Positions 33,706 through 42,919 of a DNA stretch of 64,000 nucleotides are shown here, piece after piece; position 1 is the stretch's first letter, and every line of letters starts with the position of its first letter. The notes under the pieces are model-generated. The model was not told the DNA's origin, did not search any database, and worked only from the letters and a program-made list of their open reading frames with translations. The position numbers and the translations under genes were made by a program. This stretch comes from Deltaproteobacteria bacterium (GTDB lineage Bacteria; Desulfobacterota; Syntrophorhabdia; Syntrophorhabdales; Syntrophorhabdaceae), in NCBI GenBank assembly GCA_022711595.1, contig JAKLET010000002.1, forward strand, positions 175,469-239,468, in the 5' to 3' direction.

Positions 33706-35271
33706 ATGACAGTGATGTCGATCCCAATACTCAGTTTTCTTATATATTTTCCCCTTCTGGGCGCAATTCTCCTGCTCTTTGTGAACCGCAAGAACAGCCA
33801 GTTCATAAAAGTGTTCACGCTCGTTTTTTCCCTTGTGGAGTTGGCCGTTTCCATACCCTTGTTCTTCAAGTTCGATGAAACGGCAAAGACAATGCAATTC
33901 GTGGAAAAGGCTCAGTGGTTCCCGGAGTGGGGTATCAGCTATTTCATAGGCATTGACGGAATCAGCCTGCTTCTGGTTCTTCTTACAACGTTCCTCACGG
34001 TCATTTGTGTTCTGTGCTCCTGGAAAGCGATAGAGGACAGGATAAAGGAATACTATATAACGTTCCTCATCCTCGAAACCGCGATGATCGGAACACTCTG
34101 CGCGCTTGACCTCGTGCTCTTTTACATATTCTGGGAGCTGATGCTCATCCCCATGTACCTGCTCATAGGAATCTGGGGAGGGCCGAGAAGGATCTATGCG
34201 GCGATCAAATTTTTCCTGTTTACCATGGCAGGAAGCGTCCTGATGTTTATCGCCATCCTTGCCCTGTACTTTTATTACTACAAGACAACGGGCGTATATA
34301 CCTTCAATGTGCTCGAGCTTTATCAGGCAAGCATACCCGTGGTGAAGCAATACTGGTTCTTCGGGGCTTTTGCTCTTTCTTTCGCGATAAAGGTTCCCAT
34401 GTTCCCGGTCCATACATGGTTACCGGATGCACATACGGAAGCGCCGACGGCAGGCAGTGTCATCCTTGCAGGAGTGCTCCTCAAAATGGGAACGTACGGC
34501 TTTCTGCGGTTTGCAGTGCCTCTTTTCCCTGCCGCCGCATTTGACGCGATCCCGCTCATGTCCATACTCGCGGTCATAGGTATAATCTATGGTGCCATAG
34601 TAAGTATGATGCAGCCTGACCTGAAGAGGCTCATAGCGTTTTCAAGCGTCAGTCACCTGGGTTATGTCATGCTTGGACTGTTCGCCTTCAATATTCAGGG
34701 TGTTCAGGGAGGCATTTACCAGATGCTCAACCACGGCATCAGCACCGGCGGTCTTTTCCTCATTGTCGGAATGATATATGAGAGAAGGCATACGCGGATG
34801 ATCGCTGATTTCGGCGGACTGGCAAAGGTGATGCCTGTATTTGCCACATTTTTTATGATAATCACCCTCTCGTCCATAGCCTTGCCGGGAACAAACGGTT
34901 TTGTCGGGGAGTTCCTCATACTGCTTGGAGCATTCAAGAGCAACGCGGTCTATGGCGTGCTGGCCACAACGGGTGTCATACTTGGCGCGGTGTACATGCT
35001 CTGGATGTTCCAGAGGGTCATGTTCGGCGTTATAACAAAGGAAGAGAACAGAAACTTAAAAGACCTCGGAAAAAGAGAAATATTGATACTCTCATCCATG
35101 GTCTTTTTTATAATCCTTATGGGTGTTTACCCTAAGATGTTTTTCAAGAAAATGGATGTCTCCGTTGCGGAATACCTTTCCTTTGTCAAGGCAAAGAACG
35201 CGCAGTATAGAACGCTGCCGCAGGGCGCAACAGAGGCCGCGAAGGTCAACGACCTGTCGAATACAAAATAG
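33706..35271 (+). CDS. nuoM: Complex I subunit M
   Basis: 521 residues from ATG 33706 (GAAGG upstream). ND4-type antiporter-like subunit: 'FYIFWELMLIPMYLLIGIWGG' (Glu in helix 5), 'KVPMFPVHTWLPDAHTEAPTAGSVILAGVLLKMGTYG' (Lys and discontinuous helix) and 'FSSVSHLGYVMLGLF'. A GTG at 33700 and an ATG at 33715 are alternative starts. Confidence 0.96.
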   Translation: MTVMSIPILSFLIYFPLLGAILLLFVNRKNSQFIKVFTLVFSLVELAVSIPLFFKFDETAKTMQFVEKAQWFPEWGISYFIGIDGISLLLVLLTTFLTVICVLCSWKAIEDRIKEYYITFLILETAMIGTLCALDLVLFYIFWELMLIPMYLLIGIWGGPRRIYAAIKFFLFTMAGSVLMFIAILALYFYYYKTTGVYTFNVLELYQASIPVVKQYWFFGAFALSFAIKVPMFPVHTWLPDAHTEAPTAGSVILAGVLLKMGTYGFLRFAVPLFPAAAFDAIPLMSILAVIGIIYGAIVSMMQPDLKRLIAFSSVSHLGYVMLGLFAFNIQGVQGGIYQMLNHGISTGGLFLIVGMIYERRHTRMIADFGGLAKVMPVFATFFMIITLSSIALPGTNGFVGEFLILLGAFKSNAVYGVLATTGVILGAVYMLWMFQRVMFGVITKEENRNLKDLGKREILILSSMVFFIILMGVYPKMFFKKMDVSVAEYLSFVKAKNAQYRTLPQGATEAAKVNDLSNTK

Positions 35272-35283
35272 AGGTGCCGGTTA

Positions 35284-36744
35284 ATGGATGTCGCAATACC
35301 CGCTTCATCAGACTTCAATTGGATACTGCCTGAGATCATGCTCACGGCGTGGGCGCTTTTATTTTTGTTAATCGGCGGCCTTACAAGGAGAGCTTCCACT
35401 TCAAAGGCATGCGGTATAATGTGTTTCATAGGGACACTTATTACCATCTTTTATACACTAAGGCTCTGGGGGGCGAATCTCGACATCTTCAACGGCCTCT
35501 ACACAATCGATGATTACGGGACCTTTTTCAAACTGATATTTCTCATCGTCCTTGCATTGGTGACCCTCGTGTCGTTGCGTTATGCAGATCGTGAGGAAAT
35601 AGGCTCGGGAGAATACTATGCGCTGCTGATGTTCGGGGTGCTTGGAATGATGGTCATGACTTCGTCGCATCATTTCATAAGTATATTTATAGGGCTTGAA
35701 GTCATGTCCCTTTCAATATACGTTCTGTGCGGGCTTTTAAAAGGCAACATAAGGTCCGTCGAGGCATCACTGAAGTATTTTCTCCTCGGTGCCTTTGCGA
35801 CGGCGTTTCTCCTTTACGGCATGGCAATGATATACGGGTCCACGGGGATCATCGATGTCGTTGAATTGAAAAAATTCATCCTTGCGAAACAGCCCTTCTC
35901 CGCAACAATGTTTGTTATAGGTATTGGCTTCCTTATTGTCGGGTTCGGTTTCAAGATAGCATCGGTACCGTTCCATATGTGGACACCTGACGTTTATCAG
36001 GGAGCACCTACATCGATCACCGCATATATGGCAACAGGGGTCAAGGCGGCAGCATTCGGTGCGCTTATAAGAGTTTTTTACACAGCCCTCATTCCTTTTT
36101 TACCGGGCTGGTCAGAAATAGTGTGGTTCATTGCCGTGATAACCATGTGTGTAGGGAACATAACGGCGCTGGCACAGCGTGATATCAAGAGAATGCTCGC
36201 CTATTCAAGTATAGCCCATGCAGGGTACATACTCATTGCTTTTACTACAGGAGACAGGGAGCTTGCGTCAAGCATGCTCTATTATCTTATGGTCTATTCC
36301 TTTATGAACATAGGCGCCTTCACCGTCGTGATCATGCTCGGCAGGAAAGGAGAAGACAACTCCGACCTCGACAGCTATGCCGGGCTTGGTGCAAGACATC
36401 CTTTCATAGCGCTCTGCATGAGTATATTCCTTCTTTCCCTTGCCGGAATACCGCCGCTTGCGGGCTTTATAGGCAAATTCTATGTACTGAGCGCTGCCGT
36501 GAAAGCGCAATATTACTGGCTTGCCGTAATAGGCGTGCTGAACAGTGTCGTAGCCGCTTTTTATTACCTGCGGGTGATGATGTACATGTACTTCAAAGAA
36601 TCTGCAGGTGATCAAGGAACAATCGACAAAGCCCCCCAGTATGGCCTTGTAATGCTGGTTTGCGTGTGGGCTCTTCTCCATATGGGTATTTTCCCCAAGA
36701 CCTTTCTTTTGATAGCTCAGAAGGCCATCAGTATCTTTGGATAA
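35284..36744 (+). CDS. nuoN: Complex I subunit N
   Basis: 486 residues, ND2-type antiporter-like subunit: 'FIGLEVMSLSIYVLCGLLKGNIRSVEASLKYFLLGAFATAF', 'KIASVPFHMWTPDVYQGAPTSITAYMATGVKAAAFGALIRV' and 'RDIKRMLAYSSIAHAGYILI' are conserved. Last gene of the operon; no classical terminator follows. Confidence 0.96.
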   Translation: MDVAIPASSDFNWILPEIMLTAWALLFLLIGGLTRRASTSKACGIMCFIGTLITIFYTLRLWGANLDIFNGLYTIDDYGTFFKLIFLIVLALVTLVSLRYADREEIGSGEYYALLMFGVLGMMVMTSSHHFISIFIGLEVMSLSIYVLCGLLKGNIRSVEASLKYFLLGAFATAFLLYGMAMIYGSTGIIDVVELKKFILAKQPFSATMFVIGIGFLIVGFGFKIASVPFHMWTPDVYQGAPTSITAYMATGVKAAAFGALIRVFYTALIPFLPGWSEIVWFIAVITMCVGNITALAQRDIKRMLAYSSIAHAGYILIAFTTGDRELASSMLYYLMVYSFMNIGAFTVVIMLGRKGEDNSDLDSYAGLGARHPFIALCMSIFLLSLAGIPPLAGFIGKFYVLSAAVKAQYYWLAVIGVLNSVVAAFYYLRVMMYMYFKESAGDQGTIDKAPQYGLVMLVCVWALLHMGIFPKTFLLIAQKAISIFG

Positions 36745-37022
36745 TATCGGGTGTCATTATAATTAGTTGACATCCGGTCTGCCACGGTATGAAGGTCTGC
36801 ACAAAGCTTTAAAGAGAACAGACAATAAGCCAAAAAAATAATAAAGTGAAAACAAAAAAATACCCGGTTATAGATAGAACAGGGAAAAGGAAGGATAATA
36901 ACATCTGAGGGTATCCAGGGCAGGAGACAAAGAAGGGAACTGGTCCTGAACCTGCTTTGATATTTTGTACGAATGTTGTAAAGTATCGGCAGGATAAAAA
37001 GGTATCTGTCCAGGGAGGGATG
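36745..37022 (+). other. Intergenic gap between nuoN and the TPR gene
   Basis: 278 nt, A-rich (36830-36900). TTGACA at 36767-36772 has only a poorly spaced TATGAA after it. A better candidate promoter for the TPR gene is TTGATA (36957-36962), 16 nt, TAAAGT (36979-36984). Nothing else is evident. Confidence 0.45.
36957..36984 (+). promoter_or_regulatory. Candidate promoter of the TPR gene
   Basis: TTGATA (36957-36962), 16-nt spacer, TAAAGT (36979-36984), about 35 nt before the ATG. Confidence 0.4.
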
Positions 37023-38192
37023 ATGAGATTTTTTCGAACAATGGCTCTCTTTGTTCTTGCGCTGCTGATTTCAATGCCGGGCATATGCGCAGACTCGAAG
37101 TGCGCCGGATTTGTGGCACAAAGACAATTTCAAAAGGCGATCGATGAGTGTACGGGGGAGATCGGATCAGGAAAATTCTCCGGAAAAGAACTGGGTGTGA
37201 TCTATGGCTACCGGGCTTTTGCATATAAGGGCCTCGGGAATGCGGAGAAGTCAATAGAGGACTTTAACCGGGCCATCTCCCTCTATCCCGACGGGGATCT
37301 TATGTATGTCGGGCGGGGACAGGTTTATGAGGCCAGGAGGGAATTTGCCAAAGCCGTTGAGGATTTTTCGAAGGCCATAGAGATAGATCCAAAAAGCGTG
37401 CCTGCATATATGCATCGCGGCATCGTCCACTACTATGAAAAGAGATACGACATGGCGCTCAAAGATCTTGGCAAAGCTGTCGAACTTGATCCGAAGAATG
37501 CCAGGGCCCTGAGCTTCCGGGGCAATACTTATGCGGCGACAGGTTTGCAGCAGAAGGCGCTTGAAGATTATGGCAAGGCTCTTGAGCTCAAACCGAAGGA
37601 GTTTCTGAGCCTTCTCGGCAGGGGGCTTATCCTTAAAAAGCTGAAGCATTACGAAGAGGCGCTTGTGGATTACGACTTGCTGATAGAGATCGCGCCTGGC
37701 TTCTGGCAGGCCTACCTTGACAGGGCCGATATCAATGCTTCATTGAAAAAATACGACAAGGCGATACAGGACCTGGATAAGGCCATAGAGATTAATCCCG
37801 GGCAGGCACTTTCCTACTATAAACGGGGCCTGATTTATGTTTTCGATCACAAACCGGATAAGGCACTGAAGGATTTTAACAGGGCTATCGAGATCAATCC
37901 TGATAACGCGGGATTGTATGTTACAAGAGGAGCATTATATAAAGAGGCCGCATTGTACGGGAACGCCGCCTATGACATAAAAAAGGCGCTGGAACTGAAA
38001 CCGAATGATCTTTCCGCCATAATGCTTCTTGCCAGGATCGAAGCCCTGAGAAAGAACGCCCCCGAAGCATGCAAATGGTTGAAAACAGCTTATGAAAAAG
38101 GGGGCCTCCGCGATACTAATATTATCATAAGAGAAAAGGATTTTGACAATATACGCGGCAGTGCGTGCTACAGGGAATTTATGGCTGAATAA
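37023..38192 (+). CDS. Exported TPR-repeat protein
   Basis: 389 residues from ATG 37023; ATG 37020 is adjacent, and the frame is open further upstream without support. AGGGAGGG gives better spacing to 37023. Signal peptide 'MRFFRTMALFVLALLISMPGICA', then about nine TPR units with the 'A...F..AI.LDP..A' pattern (for example 'AVEDFSKAIEIDPKSVPAYMHRG', 'ALKDFNRAIEINPDNAGLYVTRG'). A scaffold for protein-protein contacts in the periplasm; partner unknown. Repeat words begin right after its stop codon. Confidence 0.85.
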   Translation: MRFFRTMALFVLALLISMPGICADSKCAGFVAQRQFQKAIDECTGEIGSGKFSGKELGVIYGYRAFAYKGLGNAEKSIEDFNRAISLYPDGDLMYVGRGQVYEARREFAKAVEDFSKAIEIDPKSVPAYMHRGIVHYYEKRYDMALKDLGKAVELDPKNARALSFRGNTYAATGLQQKALEDYGKALELKPKEFLSLLGRGLILKKLKHYEEALVDYDLLIEIAPGFWQAYLDRADINASLKKYDKAIQDLDKAIEINPGQALSYYKRGLIYVFDHKPDKALKDFNRAIEINPDNAGLYVTRGALYKEAALYGNAAYDIKKALELKPNDLSAIMLLARIEALRKNAPEACKWLKTAYEKGGLRDTNIIIREKDFDNIRGSACYREFMAE

Positions 38193-38280
38193 GACGGCTT
38201 GAACGGCTTGAGTGTTAACAGCAAAAAAAATTTATGAAGAATAGACGTTTTTTACATTCAAGCGGTTAAAACTGGTTTTT
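38193..38280. repeat. 8/9-nt word array with inverted arms between convergent genes
   Basis: Left arm GACGG-CTTGAACGG-CTTGAGTG-TTAACAG (38194-38222) and right arm CATTCAAGCGG-TTAAAACTGG (38257-38277), which is its approximate reverse complement, with an A/T-rich loop of about 35 nt. Located exactly between the TPR gene and the convergent gene at 38280, so it may serve both as a terminator. Confidence 0.6.
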
Positions 38281-38681
38281 CAGGGTTTGGGAACGAAAAC
38301 CCGGTGGGCGGGAACGTATTTGTCACCCACCTGCTGTCCTGGTACGATAATCCATTCGCCAGGGGCCTCTGCCTTACCGTATTTGGCGATGAAATCGGGG
38401 TCCGGTGAGGCATAGGGTTGTCTTTGATCGATAGCGCCGTAAGATGTCTGCTGAGGAACGCCCTGTTGCCTTGAGTTCTGAACAATCGCCCCAATGACCA
38501 CGGCGCCGACGAGTATGGAACCCGCTACCACGGCCGCCGGTACCCAGTAGTCGCTTGATCTGTAATAGCCTCCGCAGCCGCCATAGCACCCCCCATAGTA
38601 ACGGCGTGAATGTCCCAGTGAAGGCATCGCCATGGACAGGCAGATAAGCAGCATAACGGTTATGGTAATCTTGTTTTTCAT
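38280..38681 (-). CDS. Small exported protein with Gly/Tyr/Cys-rich segment and one membrane helix
   Basis: 133 residues, minus strand. Signal peptide (about 1-24), 'RRYYGGCYGGCGGYY' motif, then a hydrophobic helix ('WVPAAVVAGSILVGAVVIGAIVQNS'), then a soluble C-terminal part with 'PDPDFIAKYG' and 'GEWIIVPGQQVGDKYVPAHRVFVP'. I recognise this layout as a recurring type of small envelope protein in deltaproteobacteria but know no function. No Shine-Dalgarno; a perfect TATAAT lies 8 nt before the ATG. Confidence 0.75.
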   Translation of the reverse strand: MKNKITITVMLLICLSMAMPSLGHSRRYYGGCYGGCGGYYRSSDYWVPAAVVAGSILVGAVVIGAIVQNSRQQGVPQQTSYGAIDQRQPYASPDPDFIAKYGKAEAPGEWIIVPGQQVGDKYVPAHRVFVPKP

Positions 38682-38689
38682 CTGTTTAC

Positions 38690-38695
38690 ATTATA
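38690..38695 (-). promoter_or_regulatory. Consensus -10 box (TATAAT) of the gene at 38280-38681
   Basis: On the minus strand TATAAT ends 8 nt before the ATG, predicting a leader of one or two nucleotides. The -35 region (TTGCGACA) is imperfect. Confidence 0.5.
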
Positions 38696-38786
38696 TCACT
38701 TCTTGTTCGGGCTGTCGCAACTTTTTTATTGAAGGCAGGGGTCAACCAAAAATGTTCAGGATATCGTCATGCCTTATCACCTGTTT

Positions 38787-39227
38787 TCATCTCGTGAGCA
38801 TTTCTTCCAGTATCGCAACCGAGCTTCTGACATATTCAGGGCAAAGGGTGTGAAAAAGACCTTTCTCCTGCGCAAAAACGAGGCCTTCAGGTGTTGAGAC
38901 GTCGCAACCAAGCAGATCGCGGCATACTATGGAGCCGTTTTGTTTCGAGAATTCCAGTATAAAATCTTTTATGAGACCGTAGGATCTATCTTTAGCCTGC
39001 CTGTTTTCTCCCGATGTATATCCGTATTTAAGCCCGAGCACCATCAAGGCGCCCGTCACGGCCCCGCAGGTAAGGGCCATTCTCCCCATTCCCGCCCCGA
39101 ACCCGCTGCCGATCATGAGGGCTTTTTCTTTGTCCAATCCTAACTCATCAGCGAACGACGCTAAAACTGCCTGCGCACAGTTAAGGCCGCCGTTGAACAT
39201 GGAAAGGGCTTCTTCTTTTTTGCACAT
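38787..39227 (-). CDS. C_GCAxxG_C_C family redox-like protein
   Basis: 146 residues, minus strand. Conserved cysteine pattern: 'GGLNCAQAVLASFADELGLD', 'GMGRMALTCGAVTGALMVLGL', 'IVCRDLLGCDVSTPEGL' and 'HTLCPEYV'. The family (probable transmembrane or redox-associated, function unknown) is defined by exactly this Cys spacing. Ribosome site AAAGGAGAG precedes the ATG at 39227. Confidence 0.88.
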   Translation of the reverse strand: MCKKEEALSMFNGGLNCAQAVLASFADELGLDKEKALMIGSGFGAGMGRMALTCGAVTGALMVLGLKYGYTSGENRQAKDRSYGLIKDFILEFSKQNGSIVCRDLLGCDVSTPEGLVFAQEKGLFHTLCPEYVRSSVAILEEMLTR

Positions 39228-39267
39228 TGTTCTCTCCTTTTATGCCAGGGTCATGCAGCAGGATAAC

Positions 39268-40650
39268 TTAATTGCCGCGGGAGGCATCGTCCTGCCCTCC
39301 CCTGTCCGCCGCTTTTTTCCATAACCGGTAGAGAAAGCATGCCGCCACCAGGACAAGGAGCATGACAACGGACATGAGAACGAACCTTTCTGTCCGTTCT
39401 TTTTTGACGCTGTCCGTTGAGGGTTTGTAATCACTGTTCGAGATGACAGGTCCAATGGTCAGCATTTGAGCGTCATGGCTTTCCCGGTTGTCTGCCCTGA
39501 CGACGGCAGCGATGTCATAGGCGGCTGGCGGGGCGGATGGATCTCCCGCATATAGCCAGTAATGCCGGCCATCATCGAGGGCAATGAAGAAGAGCTGTTT
39601 GCGCACCCATCTGAGGGTTGTCTTTACCAGTTGCAAGGGGGGATTTGCCTGGTCTTCTATGACGACCATGTAATAACGGAGGTCGGACCTTCGCGGGATG
39701 TCGACATGGTTCTTGACCTCTTTCTTTTCAGCGATGGAAAGATTGTGAATGGTGGTCCCGCCAAGCTTCACCATGCCGTCCTTTGCGTTTGTCTTTGATC
39801 CGTAGATTGCCACATTGCGGAGGTAATAGGGGTTGTCTATCTCGAAGATGACCGTTTCCACGGGCAGTATGGTATCGATGAGGACTTCTGTGGTCTTGCG
39901 TCTTTTGTCATGTGTTATGACCGGGGAAATGGCGGCCTCGTCATATGCCGTTGTTTCCCCGGTTTCCTTTTGAAGTGAAACGGCAAAACCGCTTATGCCG
40001 ATCTTCCTGTCCGCGGGCCGGGCAGTGGAAAAATCAAGCCCTTCATAGCGGAGCCTGAGTTTTTGCCCTGTCGGCTGTTTCATCGCGTCTTTCATTACAA
40101 ACCGGAGGAAGCGGTACCCGTTCTCTTTCAATGCGATCGTGGTGTGCCTCAATCCGACCTGCGATGAAAAATCGTATATACTGCCCTGGCCGAGCTGTTG
40201 CCATTTTATCCGGTCGTTGCTGCCGTCGATGGCGACGTGTTTGTGGAAATCGTGGTCAGTTGTCGTCACGTCCATCCTGTTGACGTTTCCCGTCTTCTCA
40301 GAGTTCCTTCTGAGTGTTATTATCGACTGACCGTTCTTTTCGTCCAGGGAAAGGACTTCGAGTGTATGATTTTCCGGCGGGCCCTGTGTTGTCCTTTCTT
40401 CGAGGATCACGAAGGGGATCTCCCGTCCGGCCGAATCGAAGATCCGCGCGCTGCTGCAGCCTCCTCCGCATTTTTCGAGGACCTCGGCGCCGATGGCGGC
40501 ACGGTACAGCTTGTTTTTCGTTGTTTTGCCTTCTATCCCGGCCTTGTATGGGAAATTGACCGTCCCTGTGTCCGCCCCGTACATGCAGGGCGCCGTCAGG
40601 GTGACGGCAGCGAAAGAAAACAGGGCCGCCAGGTGAATCTTATGTCCCAT
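39268..40650 (-). CDS. DUF3999-family exported protein
   Basis: 460 residues from ATG 40650 (minus strand), with GGAGCG upstream; 24 more codons are open upstream but lie inside the DUF2339 gene. Signal peptide 'HKIHLAALFSFAAVTLTAPCMYGA', a long beta-rich extracytoplasmic part, and a C-terminal membrane helix ('FVLMSVVMLLVLVAACFLYRLW') with a charged tail. The pairing with a DUF2339 protein is a common association for DUF3999. Function unknown; envelope role likely. The start overlaps the DUF2339 gene by 11 nt. Confidence 0.82.
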   Translation of the reverse strand: MGHKIHLAALFSFAAVTLTAPCMYGADTGTVNFPYKAGIEGKTTKNKLYRAAIGAEVLEKCGGGCSSARIFDSAGREIPFVILEERTTQGPPENHTLEVLSLDEKNGQSIITLRRNSEKTGNVNRMDVTTTDHDFHKHVAIDGSNDRIKWQQLGQGSIYDFSSQVGLRHTTIALKENGYRFLRFVMKDAMKQPTGQKLRLRYEGLDFSTARPADRKIGISGFAVSLQKETGETTAYDEAAISPVITHDKRRKTTEVLIDTILPVETVIFEIDNPYYLRNVAIYGSKTNAKDGMVKLGGTTIHNLSIAEKKEVKNHVDIPRRSDLRYYMVVIEDQANPPLQLVKTTLRWVRKQLFFIALDDGRHYWLYAGDPSAPPAAYDIAAVVRADNRESHDAQMLTIGPVISNSDYKPSTDSVKKERTERFVLMSVVMLLVLVAACFLYRLWKKAADRGGQDDASRGN

Positions 40651-42739
40651 CGCTTTTCGCTCCTTCGTCCTTTTGCGTCTCCAGCAGCCGCTGCTTTGCC
40701 TTGTTGTAAAGGTATGAGACAAGGATCAGGATGAGCCCCAGCACAATGAATGAAAGAATGCGGTAGGGTGTGCTGATCCTGCTGATATCGAAGAAAAAGA
40801 CCTTGAGGACGGTTACGAAAAAGAGCCCCAGGGCAACTTTTCTCATCCTGTCGTTGTTCCTGCTAAAGCCCAGGACCATGATGGACATTGAAAAAAGTGT
40901 CCAGACCACGGAAATGGCGGCGAAGCGGGCCTGTCCTAAATAATCGTGGAAATAGGCAGATGTTTCAAGGGTCACGACGATGAAAAGCAGTCCGCCGAAA
41001 AGTGCGGCAAATACCGGCGCAAGCGACCTTCCCCGGTCATTCAGGAAGGGCAGTCCACCCATTGCCTTGTTGCCGGTGACCCGCACGAATTGATAGAGCG
41101 AGGCGATGAGGATCGTCCCGGTGAGCCATCTCTCCATTATGAGGTACCCGAAAGACCTCCGTATATAGAGCATGGACGGATGGAGGTTGTATCTGAAGAC
41201 GTGTCCCATGTCGTATGTGATAAATTTGAAGAGTGCCAACGCGAGAAGCCCGCAGGACACCAGAAAAAAGCTGCCCTTTGACAGCTTCTTCGCCCCCAGG
41301 AGCAGGGTCACGGCCTGCAGCGTCCAGAACACCGTGATCCAGTGTTTCGAGAAGAGAAGCGGGACGGTCAGGATGAGGAAAAAGGACGATTTCAGAAGCA
41401 TCACCACAAAGGCCTCGCGCTGGTCTTCCCCCTGACGGTATATCTGATAGGCGAAGATCATGAACAGGAATGCATAGGCGAGGGTTATGATGCTCACCCA
41501 CTGCGCCGAATAGCGGCCCTGTATCATGAAATAGTTATAGGAAAAGGCGATGATCGAATTGGGGATGAGTATGTAAAACCCCTTGAGGTCGTGTTTTTCC
41601 CGGTTCATAAAGTGGTATGCAAAAGGAATGATGCTGTAAAGAAGGTAAAAGACGTTGAGGAAAGCAAGGGCCGCCCAGAATTTGTGGCCGCCGTGACCGT
41701 AATGATCGGCATACCACGCAGAGTACAGTATCCATGTGACCGCAAAACCGATGTATTGCAGGAGCACCCAGCGTTTTTTGAGGGAGATGGCAAGAATTCC
41801 CAGATTGAGCAGGGTCATGTAGGAAAAGAGCACCATGTAGTTGTCCTGGCCGGTCGAGAGCAACACCGGTGTCATGAAACCTCCGATGAGGCCAAGTATG
41901 GCCAGTGCCTGGGTTTCGTAGACAATGGCCGTGGCGCAGGCGAGCACCGTTATGAGGACCATTACGAAGAATGACAAATTTTGCGGTAAAAGCTGGTATA
42001 TCTGAAATGCCGCGTAGGTGGCGAAATAGAGGACCGCGATCCCGCCGCCGAAAAGCGAAAGTCCGAAAGCGGGGAACTTTCTCTGCTTTATTACGTGTCC
42101 AGCCAGAAGGAAGGCCATTCCCCAGAGATAAGCAAGCGCGACCCTTCCCGCCGGTCCTACCCATCCCTGCTCGAAGGAATATTTAAGAAAGAATGCCACG
42201 CCGAATACCATGGTGACAATGCCGACAAAAAGAAGCGCCTTCTGGCCTATCTTGAATTCGGGGTCAAAGAGCTGTTTTTTAAGCCTGTCCGTTAAATCTT
42301 CCGTTTTACCGGCCGGTGCTTTTTGAGCGAAAACTCCGGGTGCACCAGGTATTTTTCGCGGCGCGGCGCTTACTCTGACAGGTTCGGCTTCCACGGCGGA
42401 CCGCTGTGCCTCGCCCTGTCTTGCTTCGGGCTGGCCCGATCCTGCAAGGTCGGCTTCGATGGACTGTTCAAGGCTCAGGATCGTGCCGGCGAGGTCCTTG
42501 AGCTGCCGGTTAAGGGTGCTGCTTGTCATCATCAGCTGTTCCCATTCGTGGCGAAGAGAAAAGTAGTATGCGAGCCTTTTTTGCAGGTCCTCACCGAAGG
42601 ATGAGCCGCATGCGGGGCAGCGGGCCGCCGCTTCGGCAATGAGGGTATTGCAGGCTGGACATTTCAAGGGTTTTTCCTCCCGGTAGTGGTCAACAGGGTG
42701 TTTTCGTAACGGTTCCGGTACGAAAACGGTTTTCGCCAT
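40640..42739 (-). CDS. DUF2339-family polytopic membrane protein with zinc ribbon
   Basis: 699 residues, minus strand. N-terminal zinc ribbon 'CPACNTLIAEAAARCPACGSSF' (about residues 27-46), a coiled-coil-like stretch, a Pro/Ala linker, and then many transmembrane helices (about 19) starting with 'QKALLFVGIVTMVFGVAFFLKYSFEQGWVGPAGRVALAYLWG', which is the DUF2339 signature. Coupled with the DUF3999 gene downstream. Divergent from the acyl-CoA synthetase gene. Function unknown. No ribosome site is seen before the ATG at 42739. Confidence 0.85.
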   Translation of the reverse strand: MAKTVFVPEPLRKHPVDHYREEKPLKCPACNTLIAEAAARCPACGSSFGEDLQKRLAYYFSLRHEWEQLMMTSSTLNRQLKDLAGTILSLEQSIEADLAGSGQPEARQGEAQRSAVEAEPVRVSAAPRKIPGAPGVFAQKAPAGKTEDLTDRLKKQLFDPEFKIGQKALLFVGIVTMVFGVAFFLKYSFEQGWVGPAGRVALAYLWGMAFLLAGHVIKQRKFPAFGLSLFGGGIAVLYFATYAAFQIYQLLPQNLSFFVMVLITVLACATAIVYETQALAILGLIGGFMTPVLLSTGQDNYMVLFSYMTLLNLGILAISLKKRWVLLQYIGFAVTWILYSAWYADHYGHGGHKFWAALAFLNVFYLLYSIIPFAYHFMNREKHDLKGFYILIPNSIIAFSYNYFMIQGRYSAQWVSIITLAYAFLFMIFAYQIYRQGEDQREAFVVMLLKSSFFLILTVPLLFSKHWITVFWTLQAVTLLLGAKKLSKGSFFLVSCGLLALALFKFITYDMGHVFRYNLHPSMLYIRRSFGYLIMERWLTGTILIASLYQFVRVTGNKAMGGLPFLNDRGRSLAPVFAALFGGLLFIVVTLETSAYFHDYLGQARFAAISVVWTLFSMSIMVLGFSRNNDRMRKVALGLFFVTVLKVFFFDISRISTPYRILSFIVLGLILILVSYLYNKAKQRLLETQKDEGAKSDGT

Positions 42740-42853
42740 ATTTATGATGAATGCCGCATGATTGTGCTTTTCTCGGTCGAATCCCCCCGCGTTTACGGAA
42801 TGTTAGCAGAAGACAACCTTCCTTGTCAACACCGTCCGGGGATACGTCAGCCC

Positions 42854-42882
42854 TTGTTTTTACAGGCCTTGCGGGTTATACT
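42854..42882 (+). promoter_or_regulatory. Promoter of the ADP-forming acyl-CoA synthetase
   Basis: TTGTTT (42854-42859), 17-nt spacer, TATACT (42877-42882). Leader about 30 nt, with CGGAGGA 9 nt before the ATG at 42920. Confidence 0.5.
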
Positions 42883-42919
42883 TAAGGCTCATTGCGACCG
42901 GTTCGGAGGACCTCCCGTT